A DNA stretch of 64,000 nt from Paraburkholderia ribeironis (lineage in GTDB: Bacteria > Pseudomonadota > Gammaproteobacteria > Burkholderiales > Burkholderiaceae): assembly GCF_900019265.1 (NCBI RefSeq), contig NZ_CYGX02000003.1, forward strand, positions 1 through 64,000. Reading direction: 5' to 3'. Position 1 is the first letter of the stretch, and each line of letters opens with the position of its first letter. The notes beneath the pieces are model-generated. The model had not been told where the DNA came from. It did not search any database and worked only from the letters and a program-made list of their open reading frames with translations. Positions 26,345-35,209 of the stretch are shown in pieces. The position numbers and the translations under genes are program-made.

Positions 26345-28447
26345 ATGACATTAGCGAAAAGAGTCAGGCCGGCATGCACGGTAGGCGCGGTTATCGCAGT
26401 GGCGATCCTGCTGGATGGCTGCAACGGCGGCAGCAACGACAATATTGCACCGCAGGCCAACGTGCTGCCAGGCTTTATCAAGAGTGCGGTGACGACCCGC
26501 TCCTACGATGGCAATACCGACGATCTGCTGACGGCCGGTCTTGGTAAAACCGGCCTCGCGCTGGCCACGGCGCCCGCCATCGCCAACGCTGCGCAACCGA
26601 CCGCCGCCGAGTTGCGGCGTCTCGCGATCTGGTCGAACTATCGGGCGCTGGTCGACATGACCGCGAACGGCGGCTACGGACGCTTCTGGGGACCCAATGT
26701 CGACCTGAACGGTAACGACACGCTGGGCGAAGGCAAGATCGCGGGCAAGGAATACCTGGCGTTCGCCGACGACGGCAGCGGCGCACAGAACGTCAGCATG
26801 CTCGTGCAGATTCCAAACAGCTTCAATCCGGATCAGCCGTGCATCGTGACGGCGACGTCCTCAGGTTCGCGCGGCGTGTACGGCGCGATTTCCGCGGCCG
26901 GCGAGTGGGGCCTCAAGCGCGGGTGCGCGGTGGCCTATACCGACAAAGGCAGCGGCAACGGCGCGCACGAACTCTCGACCAATCGCGTCACGCTGATCGA
27001 CGGCACGTTGCAGGATGCCGCCACCGCGGGCAAGGCGAGCCTCTTCACGGCGAACCTGAGCGGCGCTGCGCTGGCATCGTTCAACATCCGGTTCCCGAAT
27101 CGCTATGCGTTCAAGCACGCGCACTCGCAGCAGAATCCGGAGCAGGACTGGGGCAAGGACACGCTGGAGGCCATCCAGTTCGCGTACTGGGCGCTCAACG
27201 ATTCGTTTGGGGCGCTCAACGGTTCGACGCGCACCGTGCGCTACACGAGCGGCAGCATCACGACGATCGCAGCGTCGGTGAGCAACGGCGGCGGCGCATC
27301 GCTCGCGGCGGCGGAGCAGGACACGTCCGGGTTGATCACGGCGGTCGTGGTCGGCGAGCCGCAGATCAATTTGCGTCTATCCACCCAGCTGTCGGTGGCC
27401 CAGGGCGGCGTGCCGGTTGGCGCGTTCGGCAAGCCGCTGGCCGACTACACCACGCTCGCCAATATGCTGCAGCCGTGCGCCGCGCTCGCGCCCGCCGCAA
27501 TCGGCGCGCCATATCTGAGCACGTTGCCGGTCGCAACCACCGTGCAGATTCGCACAGCGCGATGCGCGGCGCTTGCGGCGAGCGGCGTGATCGCGGGTGC
27601 GGACGTGACGACCCAGGCCACCAACGCGCTCGCGTTGCTGCATCAGAACGGCTACCAGACCGACTCGGATCTGCTGCAGGCGCCGATGTGGGACTCGCAA
27701 GCCGTGCCCGCGGTCGCCGTGACCTATGCGAATGCGTACGCGCGTGCGAGTGTCGCCGACAACCTCTGCAACTTCAGCTTCGGCACCACCAGCTCGACCG
27801 GCGCGGCCGGCGCGACCCCGGCGGTATCGCCGATGCTCACGGTGTTCGGCAATGGCAACGGCGTGCCGCCGACCAACGGCATCAACCTCGTCTACAACGT
27901 GGGCATGCTCGGCGCGGCGGATCACCGGTTGGCGACCGGCGACGCCAGCTTTGCGGGCGCGGTCTGCCTGCGCGCGCTGTGGACCAGCGGGACGCTGAAC
28001 GCCAACGTCGAGGCGATTCGCGTGAATGCGAACCTGCATGGCAAGCCGGCCATCATCGTGCAAGGCCGGGCGGATGCGCTGGTGCCGATCAACCACGCGT
28101 CGCGGCCGTATCTCGGGATGAATCGGCTGATCGAGGGCAATGTGAGCAACCTGTCGCTTTATGAAGTGACGAACGGCCAGCATTTCGACGCGTTTCTTGG
28201 CGTGGCGGGTTTCGATACGCGCTTTGTGCCGCTGCATTACTACAATCTGCAGGCGCTCAACCTGATGTGGAGCCATCTGAAGAGCGGCACGCCGCTGCCG
28301 CCCTCGCAGGTGATTCGCACGATACCGCGCGGCGGTCTGCCGGGCGCCGCGCCCGCACTGACCACGGCGAACTTGCCGGCGATCGCGGCGAGTCCGGGCG
28401 TCAACGCGATTACGGCCGCCAATGGCGCGGTGAACGTGCCGAACTGA
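26345..28447 (+). CDS. D-(-)-3-hydroxybutyrate oligomer hydrolase
   Basis: This is a 700-aa esterase of the 3-hydroxybutyrate oligomer hydrolase family, which cleaves short oligomers left by polyhydroxybutyrate depolymerases into monomers. The nucleophile region IAASVSNGGGAS (serine in SVSNGG) and the late HFDAFLG histidine match that family, along with VQGRADALVPINHASRPY. The N-terminus has a lipoprotein-like signal, AVAILLDGC with C26, so the enzyme probably acts outside the cytoplasm, in the outer membrane or periplasm. ATG 26345 follows GGAGA. It is divergent from paoA. Confidence 0.85.
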   Translation: MTLAKRVRPACTVGAVIAVAILLDGCNGGSNDNIAPQANVLPGFIKSAVTTRSYDGNTDDLLTAGLGKTGLALATAPAIANAAQPTAAELRRLAIWSNYRALVDMTANGGYGRFWGPNVDLNGNDTLGEGKIAGKEYLAFADDGSGAQNVSMLVQIPNSFNPDQPCIVTATSSGSRGVYGAISAAGEWGLKRGCAVAYTDKGSGNGAHELSTNRVTLIDGTLQDAATAGKASLFTANLSGAALASFNIRFPNRYAFKHAHSQQNPEQDWGKDTLEAIQFAYWALNDSFGALNGSTRTVRYTSGSITTIAASVSNGGGASLAAAEQDTSGLITAVVVGEPQINLRLSTQLSVAQGGVPVGAFGKPLADYTTLANMLQPCAALAPAAIGAPYLSTLPVATTVQIRTARCAALAASGVIAGADVTTQATNALALLHQNGYQTDSDLLQAPMWDSQAVPAVAVTYANAYARASVADNLCNFSFGTTSSTGAAGATPAVSPMLTVFGNGNGVPPTNGINLVYNVGMLGAADHRLATGDASFAGAVCLRALWTSGTLNANVEAIRVNANLHGKPAIIVQGRADALVPINHASRPYLGMNRLIEGNVSNLSLYEVTNGQHFDAFLGVAGFDTRFVPLHYYNLQALNLMWSHLKSGTPLPPSQVIRTIPRGGLPGAAPALTTANLPAIAASPGVNAITAANGAVNVPN

Positions 28448-28527
28448 GGGTTGGTGGCTGGCGGCTTGCGGCGCTGTTGAGCGGCTGAGGTTTGTCGAAG
28501 GCGCCGCGCGTACGTTTGCTGGTGGGC

Positions 28528-28557
28528 GCGTATGCATGCACATCGGCATGCATGCGC
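28528..28557. promoter_or_regulatory. Inverted repeat upstream of a small gene
   Basis: GCGTATGCATGC and GCATGCATGCGC pair around a 6-base loop with one wobble pair, giving a 12-bp stem. It lies about 90 bp before the 72-aa gene and lacks a T tract, so an operator is as likely as a transcript end for the hydrolase gene. Confidence 0.4.
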
Positions 28558-28646
28558 GAGTGTCTCGCCGCGGGCGCGTTTTCCTTGCGTTCGCGTCGGT
28601 ACATGCCATGCTGCTGGTCAGATGATGCACATTCACTGGAGACCCC

Positions 28647-28865
28647 ATGCAGTTCGACTACCGGCATTTCCACATCGATTGCCGCGCACGCCAAGCGCAA
28701 GACGGTGTCTACTACGCGAGAGCGAAGATCACATGCGTGCCGCACAATGACGAACGTTTCCAGTTGCACGATTCGGGCGACATCGATTCCTTTGCCAACG
28801 AAGCCGATGCCGTTTCATGCGCGAGGTCCTGGGCGATCGAGTGGTGCGACGTCGTGGCTGAGTAG
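28647..28865 (+). CDS. Conserved small hypothetical protein, 72 aa
   Basis: This is a 72-aa soluble protein beginning QFDYRHFHIDCRARQAQDGVY, with alternating beta-type residues and a C-terminal helix ending WAIEWCDVVAE. GGAGA lies 7 bases before the ATG. I recall similar short proteins in Burkholderia without a known role. It precedes exonuclease III by 51 bp on the same strand and could be co-transcribed, but it contains no repair motif. Confidence 0.65.
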   Translation: MQFDYRHFHIDCRARQAQDGVYYARAKITCVPHNDERFQLHDSGDIDSFANEADAVSCARSWAIEWCDVVAE

Positions 28866-28916
28866 GCCGCATTGAGCAGGCCGCATGAGCAGGCCGCATG
28901 AGTGGGAGGACCGACC

Positions 28917-29726
28917 GTGGCGAAGCTCCGGATTGCAACCTTCAACATCAACGGCATCCGTTCGCGACTGCCGGCGCTGCTGCAATGGCTCGCACGCGAA
29001 GCACCGGACATCGTGTGCCTGCAGGAACTCAAGGCGGTGGATAGCGCGTTTCCCGTCGAGCCGCTGCGCGACGCGGGCTACGGGTCGATCTGGCAAGGCC
29101 AGAGCGCATGGAACGGCGTGGCGATTCTGGCGAAGGGAGAGGCGCCGCTCGAAAGCCGCCGCGGCCTGCCCGGCTTCGAGGCAGACACGCACAGCCGCTA
29201 TCTGGAAGCGGTCGTGAGCGGCATGGTGGTGGCAAGTGTGTACCTGCCGAATGGCAATCCGCAACCCGGCCCCAAGTTCGACTACAAGCTCGCGTGGTTC
29301 GATCATCTGATCGCGCACGCGGCGAAGCTCTTCAAAAGCGGGCATCCGGTGGTGCTGGCGGGCGACTTCAACGTCGTGCCCACTGACGAAGATATCTACA
29401 ACCCTCGCTCATGGCTGAAAGACGCGCTGCTGCAACCCGAGAGTCGCGAGCGTTATCAGCGGCTGCTCGCGCAGGGCTGGACTGACGCAGTGCGAACGCA
29501 TTTCGGCGACGAGCGGGTCTACACCTTCTGGGATTATTTCCGGCGCCATTGGGACACCAATTCGGGCTTGCGCATCGATCATCTGCTACTGAGCGCCGAA
29601 CTCGCGCCGCGTTTGCGCGATGCGGGTGTCGATCGCTGGGTGCGGGGCGAACCGCATGCGAGCGATCACGCGCCGACGTGGGTGGAACTGGAGATGGTTG
29701 CCGGACGCAGGAAGCGAAACGGCTAG
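28917..29726 (+). CDS. xthA: Exodeoxyribonuclease III / AP endonuclease
   Basis: This is a 269-aa member of the exonuclease III family, which cuts DNA at abasic sites and trims 3' ends in base-excision repair. Motifs in order are FNINGIRSR, CLQELK, YLPNGNP, LAGDFNVVP, LRIDHLLLS and the catalytic ASDHAPTW near the C-terminus. I chose the GTG at 28917 because GGGAGGA lies 6 bases ahead and the protein then starts VAKLRIATFNING; a GTG at 28902 in the same frame has no ribosome binding site. It is convergent with the CsbD-like gene. Confidence 0.93.
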   Translation: MAKLRIATFNINGIRSRLPALLQWLAREAPDIVCLQELKAVDSAFPVEPLRDAGYGSIWQGQSAWNGVAILAKGEAPLESRRGLPGFEADTHSRYLEAVVSGMVVASVYLPNGNPQPGPKFDYKLAWFDHLIAHAAKLFKSGHPVVLAGDFNVVPTDEDIYNPRSWLKDALLQPESRERYQRLLAQGWTDAVRTHFGDERVYTFWDYFRRHWDTNSGLRIDHLLLSAELAPRLRDAGVDRWVRGEPHASDHAPTWVELEMVAGRRKRNG

Positions 29727-29918
29727 AAGGACAGGGCGCGACAGAGAAGCGTCGCGAACTGCTTCGCGAAAGCGTCCGAACCGCTTCGCGAGGTGAAGAC
29801 TGCTGAATCGGTTGCCGGATCATCCACGCGAAGCAATGCGCTCGAGACGACACGGCACAACATGACACGAACGGGCGATCGCCACCGGCGGATGCCCGTT
29901 GACCCGCTGCCCTGACGC

Positions 29919-30191
29919 TTACCGATCGCCGCGGCTCGTCGCGCCATGCGACCACAACGCGCCGGCGACAAAGCCGGCAAGGGCGACCACCGCAAGGGTG
30001 GTGAAAGGGCTTTCGGCCGTGGTGTCGCGAACCAGACTGGTCGTGCTCGCGCAGAGTTGCTGCGCTTTGCCGCTCAGCTCTTTGGCTTTACCCGCCAGCT
30101 GGGTGCTGGTGTCGCCCAGCGCATCGCCGACCGCGCCTTGAACCTTGCCCGCGACTTCCTTGATTGAGCCTTCCGCTGAGTTGGTGTCCAT
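29919..30191 (-). CDS. CsbD-like small protein with C-terminal membrane anchor
   Basis: This is a 90-aa protein. The first 45 residues follow the CsbD pattern (IKEVAGKVQGAVGDALGD), an Ala/Lys-rich helical stress-protein fold, and residues about 63-82 form a membrane helix (TLAVVALAGFVAGALW). This layout also resembles the YqjD/ElaB ribosome-tethering proteins. A general-stress role is likely for the family; the exact job is unknown. GGGAGC precedes the ATG. Confidence 0.78.
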   Translation of the reverse strand: MDTNSAEGSIKEVAGKVQGAVGDALGDTSTQLAGKAKELSGKAQQLCASTTSLVRDTTAESPFTTLAVVALAGFVAGALWSHGATSRGDR

Positions 30192-30359
30192 ATGAACTTG
30201 CTCCCATTGTCATATTTACGTGTGAGCTCATTGCAATTGCAACGTCCACACACCAGGGTGTCGCGCAAGCCGCCCCACGCAGGGATGCTTACGAGAACCG
30301 GACAGGGCGCAAGAAACGCGCCCGAAACTCGACGAGGTCCGCATGGCCACAACGGAGCA

Positions 30360-31046
30360 TCAGCGTCGGCGCCGAAAATTGATGGCCACGAACACCGCCA
30401 TGAGCATCATAAACCCGCCGAACAACAACGCGGCATTGACCATCACGTGTATCACGCCAAGCGTTGCGACGTTGATGAACGGATAGGGATAGAAGTCGGA
30501 CAGACTACCGCGCCAGAACGTCACGCCGAGATACATGAGCGGATAGACCAGCCATAGGAGGCAGTGCCGCCACCGCAAGTGAAAGCGCGGCACGAACAGC
30601 ACCCAGTAGAGCACGGCCAGCATCGGCAGGACGCTGTGCAGCGACTCGGCGAGCAGCCGTCTGAGCGGCGGGGGCGACCACCAGCCGCGCAATAGCAGGT
30701 TATAGGCGATCCCGACAAAAACCATGTACACGACCACCGCGGTCACGACCGTGGGTTGGCGGAAAAAGCGCACGAGCGGCGACCGGTGCTGGCGCAGCGC
30801 CACGCACGTAAAGCAGATCGCACAGGCCAGCACCGTCAGGTTGGTCAGATAGCTGCTCATGCGAGCCAGGCCGTCGAGCACGGTCAGCCCGCGGGCGAGC
30901 GTGCGATCGATGGTGACATCGGCTTGCGCGACGAGCGAAATCCACGCGATGACGGCGATGGCCGCCGCCAACATCAGCGACGAAACACTGGGCGTATGCA
31001 GCGGAAGCTCGGGCTCGTGCTGCGAAGGCGAATGGGGAGGGCGCAT
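30360..31046 (-). CDS. Pr6Pr family membrane protein
   Basis: This is a 228-aa protein with six hydrophobic segments. It resembles the bacterial Pr6Pr (FAR-17a/AIG1-like) proteins: SSYLTNLTVLACAIC, NLLLRGWW, and the histidine-containing ESLHSVLPMLAVLYWVLF. Eukaryotic relatives hydrolyse fatty acid esters of hydroxy fatty acids with Thr/His residues; no bacterial function is established to my knowledge. I start it at ATG 31046; a GTG at 31064 is the alternative. Confidence 0.75.
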   Translation of the reverse strand: MRPPHSPSQHEPELPLHTPSVSSLMLAAAIAVIAWISLVAQADVTIDRTLARGLTVLDGLARMSSYLTNLTVLACAICFTCVALRQHRSPLVRFFRQPTVVTAVVVYMVFVGIAYNLLLRGWWSPPPLRRLLAESLHSVLPMLAVLYWVLFVPRFHLRWRHCLLWLVYPLMYLGVTFWRGSLSDFYPYPFINVATLGVIHVMVNAALLFGGFMMLMAVFVAINFRRRR

Positions 31047-31339
31047 GCTCACGATTTTAGTCACACGTCGTGCTCAGCGGTTGGTTGACGCGACCATCGA
31101 GTCGGCACGGTCAACACGTGCATTCGCGTGATGCGTCGCCAGTTCCGCCCATCCGAAACGGCCTATGCGCACTTTTACCGATCAGCCGTCGCGACCCGCT
31201 ATGATCGCGATTCCGAGTTGAATTTCGGCACCTGGCCACCGTTCACGCACGGCTCGCGCGCCAGATGCTCCGCTTTGTCGTGCCAGTAGAAGCAGTCTCT
31301 GGAACCACCAGTCAGGACTCGCCAGCAACGGAGAAGAGC

Positions 31340-32752
31340 ATGAAAGCCAGCACCATCGCCGAACGTGAAGCCCGTGGCCGGGCCGCCCGTGAGCGCTCGA
31401 AACGATCGAGCCATCGCGCGACAGGCGAACTGCACCGCAATCCGATCGAGCTCATCAGGCAAAGCAGCGCGGGTTGCGTCGAAAAGCTCGTGCCACTGCG
31501 CTATGGGCGCATGGCCGCGTCGCCTTTTGCGTTTTTCGGCGGCACTGCGATCGTGCAGGCTCACGACCTCAGTAAGGTCCACGACACCGGCCTCGTCATG
31601 CCGATTTGCGGCGACGGCCATCTGATGAATTTCGGCGGCTTCGCGACGCCGGAGCGGCAACTCGTTTTCGACCTGAACGACTTCGACGAAGTGGCGCTCG
31701 GTCCATTCGAGTGGGACCTGAAACGCCTGAGCGCGAGCCTCGTGCTCGCGGCACGCCATCTGCGCCTGAGTCGCGGCACGGCTGAAAATCTGGTGATGAC
31801 CGCGGTCACCCAATACCGTGACCGCATGGCGCAATACGCGCAACGCGGAGCACTCGAACTCTGGTACGACCGCATCACCTTCGACCTGATGGCTGAAGCC
31901 GCGCTGAATCAGGAGCGTCGCCGCGCTGTGCGGCGCGGTATGGAAAAGACGGCGAGCCGCACGCATGAAAGTCTGCTAGAAAAAATTGCCGGGCACCACG
32001 GCGACCACTGGACGATCCGCGATGCACCGCCGGCGCTCTTTCACGTGCGGGGCCGCGACACGCTGTTCGCGGCGGAAGAGAGCGAGACGTTCAGGGAAGG
32101 CAATTCACGCAAGATGCTCGAACGCATGTGGGGCGAGTACCTGGAGACGATGTCGCATGACCGGCGCGAATTGCTGGGTCATTTCACCGTGCAGGACATC
32201 GTGTTCAAGGTGGCGGGCGTCGGCGGCGTCGGCGCGCGCTGCCTGGCGGTGCTGCTGGTCGATCACATGGGCAATCCATTGTTCATGCAAGTCAAGGAGG
32301 CGCGGCCGTCGGTGGTCGGGCAGTTTCGCAAGTCGGCGCCGATCAGGCACGAGGGCGAGCGCATCGCGCAGGGGCAGCGCATGCTGCAGGCCGCGAGCGA
32401 TGTCTTCCTCGGCTGGGCGACGGGGCCGCTTGGGCGGCCCTACTATTTTCGCCAGTTGCGCGACATGAAGCTGGCGGCGAACATCGAAATGTTCGACAGC
32501 AATCTGCTGGACGGCTATGCGCGACTATGCGCCTGGATCATGGCGCGTGCGCACGCGAAGGCGAGCGGCCAGGCGATCGAAATCAGCGCGTATATCGGCC
32601 GGGGCGATCAGTTCGCGCAAGCGCTGACCGGCTATGCGACCACCTACGCGGATCAGGTGGAACGCGACTACGACGTGTTCCTGAAGGCATGCCGCAGCGG
32701 GGTACTGCAAGCGCGCACCGATGAAGACATGGCGGCGGATTTTCGCGTGTAG
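31340..32752 (+). CDS. DUF2252 family protein
   Basis: This is a 470-aa soluble protein of the DUF2252 family, a kinase-like-fold group of unknown function common in actinobacteria and Burkholderiaceae. Visible conserved parts are RYGRMAASPFAFFGGTA, CGDGHLMNFGGFATPERQLVFDLNDFDE and WDLKRLSASLVLAAR; GDGHLMNFG with DLNDFDE resemble the catalytic and metal-binding loops of aminoglycoside phosphotransferase-like kinases. GGAGAAG lies 6 bases before ATG 31340. It has no operon partner and is convergent with the deacetylase gene. Confidence 0.85.
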   Translation: MKASTIAEREARGRAARERSKRSSHRATGELHRNPIELIRQSSAGCVEKLVPLRYGRMAASPFAFFGGTAIVQAHDLSKVHDTGLVMPICGDGHLMNFGGFATPERQLVFDLNDFDEVALGPFEWDLKRLSASLVLAARHLRLSRGTAENLVMTAVTQYRDRMAQYAQRGALELWYDRITFDLMAEAALNQERRRAVRRGMEKTASRTHESLLEKIAGHHGDHWTIRDAPPALFHVRGRDTLFAAEESETFREGNSRKMLERMWGEYLETMSHDRRELLGHFTVQDIVFKVAGVGGVGARCLAVLLVDHMGNPLFMQVKEARPSVVGQFRKSAPIRHEGERIAQGQRMLQAASDVFLGWATGPLGRPYYFRQLRDMKLAANIEMFDSNLLDGYARLCAWIMARAHAKASGQAIEISAYIGRGDQFAQALTGYATTYADQVERDYDVFLKACRSGVLQARTDEDMAADFRV

Positions 32753-32835
32753 CGGGTATCAAAGCGAACATCGAGCGAACGCGCTGCGCCGCTCAGCCCG
32801 GCGGCCGCGCATGCCATCCGCGTGTCCCACTTGTC

Positions 32836-33693
32836 TCACGCATCGACGCGCGCCTCGCGCAGCGTGACGAAGCGCAGCCGCTGCCGGCGCGCGGCGTTAA
32901 TGACACGCGGCAGCACTTCGAGGATCACCGGTTTGCCGTCGGCCGTCAGCGCCGCATTGCCGTCGTGCAACAGCAGGATGTCGCGCGCCGCGAGGCCGTC
33001 GAGCAGCCTGCGCGCGACCACTTGCGGATCGCGCTCGCGCGTGTCGTAGCCGCGCCGCGTCCACGTCGCGAGCCGCAGATCGAGCTTGCGCAGCACCGGT
33101 TCGAGAAAGATGTTGCGCAGGCCCGCGGGCGCGCGGAAGAACATCGGCCGCGCGCCGCTCGCTGCCTCGAGCGTGCGTTGCGCGGCTTCGATCTCGCGCG
33201 TGAGCGCGTGCGGCAACGTCACGGAAAACGTATGTACGTGAACCTGCGAATGATTTTCGAGCGCATGCCCCCGCGCGACGATCTCGCGGGCGAGCGCCGG
33301 ATAGCGCTGCACGTTCGCGCCGATGCAGAAGAACGTGGCGCGCACCTCGAACGCGTCGAGCAGATCGAGCACTTGCGGCGTGACGACGGGGTCGGGCCCA
33401 TCGTCGATGGTGAGCGCGAGCGCATCCGCGTTGTGCTTGCCGGCGGGCAGGCGCGTCCAGTTCGGACCGAGCAGCGAGGTGCGCGGCAACAGGCCGGTCA
33501 CCGTGAAAATGGCATGGTTCACGAAAATCGCCGCCAGCCACCACGGCCACGCGGCCGGCTTCAGCAGCCAGCCGGCCAGTATGACGACGTGCCACGCGAC
33601 GGTGGCTGTGAGCATCGCGGGATAGCCGGTTTGTGGCCAGCGGCGCGGCGGCGCTGGCATGACGCCAGGCGTCGTCGTGGAGAATGGGTTCAT
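32836..33693 (-). CDS. Membrane-anchored polysaccharide deacetylase (NodB domain)
   Basis: This is a 285-aa protein. Two hydrophobic segments near the N-terminus (about 26-70) precede a NodB homology domain: LTIDDGPDPVVT (metal Asp and catalytic Asp), HALENHSQVH (metal histidines), FRAPAG, then the C-terminal ILLLHDG. It probably removes N-acetyl groups from a cell-surface sugar polymer or lipid-linked sugar at the membrane. ATG 33693 gives a natural start, but the frame stays open upstream to an ATG at 33954 through an Ala-rich repeat, which could be a real N-terminal extension. Confidence 0.82.
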   Translation of the reverse strand: MNPFSTTTPGVMPAPPRRWPQTGYPAMLTATVAWHVVILAGWLLKPAAWPWWLAAIFVNHAIFTVTGLLPRTSLLGPNWTRLPAGKHNADALALTIDDGPDPVVTPQVLDLLDAFEVRATFFCIGANVQRYPALAREIVARGHALENHSQVHVHTFSVTLPHALTREIEAAQRTLEAASGARPMFFRAPAGLRNIFLEPVLRKLDLRLATWTRRGYDTRERDPQVVARRLLDGLAARDILLLHDGNAALTADGKPVILEVLPRVINAARRQRLRFVTLREARVDA

Positions 33694-33851
33694 CAAGCGT
33701 GCTTCCTGTCTGCCTTCCTTCATCCGTGGAAGGCCGTGAATCGTGCGCGTGACGCGCGACCGCGAACGATACCACCGAAGCACGGCTCGACGTGGGCGCG
33801 ATGAGGAATGGTTACGTATGAAAGCACGCTGAAAGACGTGGTGTGGTGCGT

Positions 33852-33947
33852 TGGCCACCGTGCTGGCCATCGCTCTGGCCGCCGCTTCGGCCGCCGCTTT
33901 GGCCATCGCTTTGGCCGCCGCTTCGGCCAACGTTTTGGCCACCGCTT
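33852..33947. repeat. Eight 12-bp tandem repeats coding an Ala-rich peptide
   Basis: Eight units of the type TGGCCGCCGCTT, TGGCCATCGCTT or close variants run without gaps. On the minus strand they read as four-residue blocks such as AVAK, TLAE, AAAK and AMAK, in frame with the downstream polysaccharide deacetylase and starting at the ATG at 33954. Gain or loss of a unit would keep the frame. Confidence 0.85.
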
Positions 33948-34047
33948 TGTCCATATGAGTCGTTTGTGATCGGCCAGCCGCTGTTGTATGGTGCCGGGGT
34001 CGAAGCGGCGTACGTGCGTCGCCAGTCAATCCAACAGGAGACTTGCT

Positions 34048-34812
34048 GTGACGGGATCGGGAAGCGGGAAAGTTGCGCTGGTGACGGGCGCGGGCAGCGG
34101 GATCGGTCGCGCATGCGCACTCAAGCTGCTGGAGAACGGATATAGCGTAGTGCTGGCCGGGCGCCGGCAGGCGCCGCTCGACGCGCTCGCCGCGCAAGCG
34201 CGGCAACTGGGCGGCGACGCGCTGGCCGCGGCCTGCGACGTGACGGATGCCGGCAGCGTCGCGGCGCTGTTCGACACGATCCGCGAGCGATACGGCCGGC
34301 TCGATGTGCTGTTCAACAACGCGGGCCGCAACGGATCGCCGGTCGAGATCGACGAACTGGATATCGACGAATGGCGCTCGGTGGTCGACACCAATCTCAC
34401 TGGCGTGTTCCTGTGCACGCGTGCGGCCTTCGGCCTGATGAAAACGCAGAACCCGCGCGGCGGGCGCATCATCAACAACGGCTCGATCTCCGCGCATGCA
34501 CCGCGGCCGAACAGCATTGCCTACACGGCGACCAAGCATGCCATCACCGGACTCACGAAAGCGGTCTCGCTCGATGGCCGCCAATATGACATCGTGTGCG
34601 GGCAGATCGACATCGGCAATGCGGAAACGGAAATGGCCACGCGGATGGCGCGCGGCGTGCGGCAAGCCAACGGCGAGATCGCGATCGAACCATTGATGGA
34701 CGTGCAGCACGTCGCCGACGCGGTGCTGCATATGGCCAGCTTGCCGTTGTCCGCGAACGTGCAGTTCATGACCATCATGGCGAGCAAGATGCCGTTCATC
34801 GGCCGCGGCTGA
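34048..34812 (+). CDS. SDR family oxidoreductase
   Basis: This is a 254-aa short-chain dehydrogenase/reductase. It has the cofactor motif TGAGSGIG (about residues 13-20), NNAG in strand 4, the catalytic serine in [14 protein letters not shown] and the YTATKHA active-site Tyr and Lys. It starts at GTG 34048, seven bases after AGGAG. The substrate is unknown. The nearest genes on the same strand are an oxidoreductase-like small protein and a sirtuin, which do not suggest a pathway. Confidence 0.88.
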   Translation: MTGSGSGKVALVTGAGSGIGRACALKLLENGYSVVLAGRRQAPLDALAAQARQLGGDALAAACDVTDAGSVAALFDTIRERYGRLDVLFNNAGRNGSPVEIDELDIDEWRSVVDTNLTGVFLCTRAAFGLMKTQNPRGGRIINNGSISAHAPRPNSIAYTATKHAITGLTKAVSLDGRQYDIVCGQIDIGNAETEMATRMARGVRQANGEIAIEPLMDVQHVADAVLHMASLPLSANVQFMTIMASKMPFIGRG

Positions 34813-34908
34813 CCGCAGCCCCGGCGCAAACGCTGCGCGCGGGATCCACTTATACTGGGCCTTTACTGCCTCTACTGCGTTTACCGCCTTTACGGAACGC
34901 GATTCGCC

Positions 34909-35139
34909 GTGCCCCGAGCCACACCCAGCGATGACCCGCAGCCGCAGCCGCCCGTGCGGCCCAGTCTCGATGACTGCTGTCATAGCGGCTGCATTCCCTG
35001 TGTTTTCGATCTCTACGACGAAGCGCTAGAGCGCTATCAGATCGCGCTCGCCGAGTGGCAGGCGCGACACGCGGCGCCGCCGCGAGCGGGCAAACCACGC
35101 AAGCCACGCAAGGCGCGCACGCCGCGCATGCGTCGCTGA
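34909..35139 (+). CDS. Small oxidoreductase-like domain protein
   Basis: This is a 76-aa protein with the Cys motif DDCCHSGCIPCVFDLYDEALERY, which is the Oxidored-like domain found at the start of some eukaryotic oxidoreductases and as a stand-alone protein in bacteria. The four cysteines could bind a metal. The tail is strongly basic (GKPRKPRKARTPRMRR). It starts at GTG 34909. The function is not known. It sits 70 bp before the sirtuin gene on the same strand. Confidence 0.75.
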   Translation: MPRATPSDDPQPQPPVRPSLDDCCHSGCIPCVFDLYDEALERYQIALAEWQARHAAPPRAGKPRKPRKARTPRMRR

Positions 35140-35209
35140 GTGGCACTGAGTGGCGCTCAATGGCGCTCGAACCTGTGCGCTCAGGCCGCAGTCCTCTACC
35201 GTATCCGTC

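Noticed and set aside
31265..31339. Earlier start for the DUF2252 protein
   Set aside because: The ATG at 31340 follows GGAGAAG; the upstream 25 residues have no typical DUF2252 sequence.
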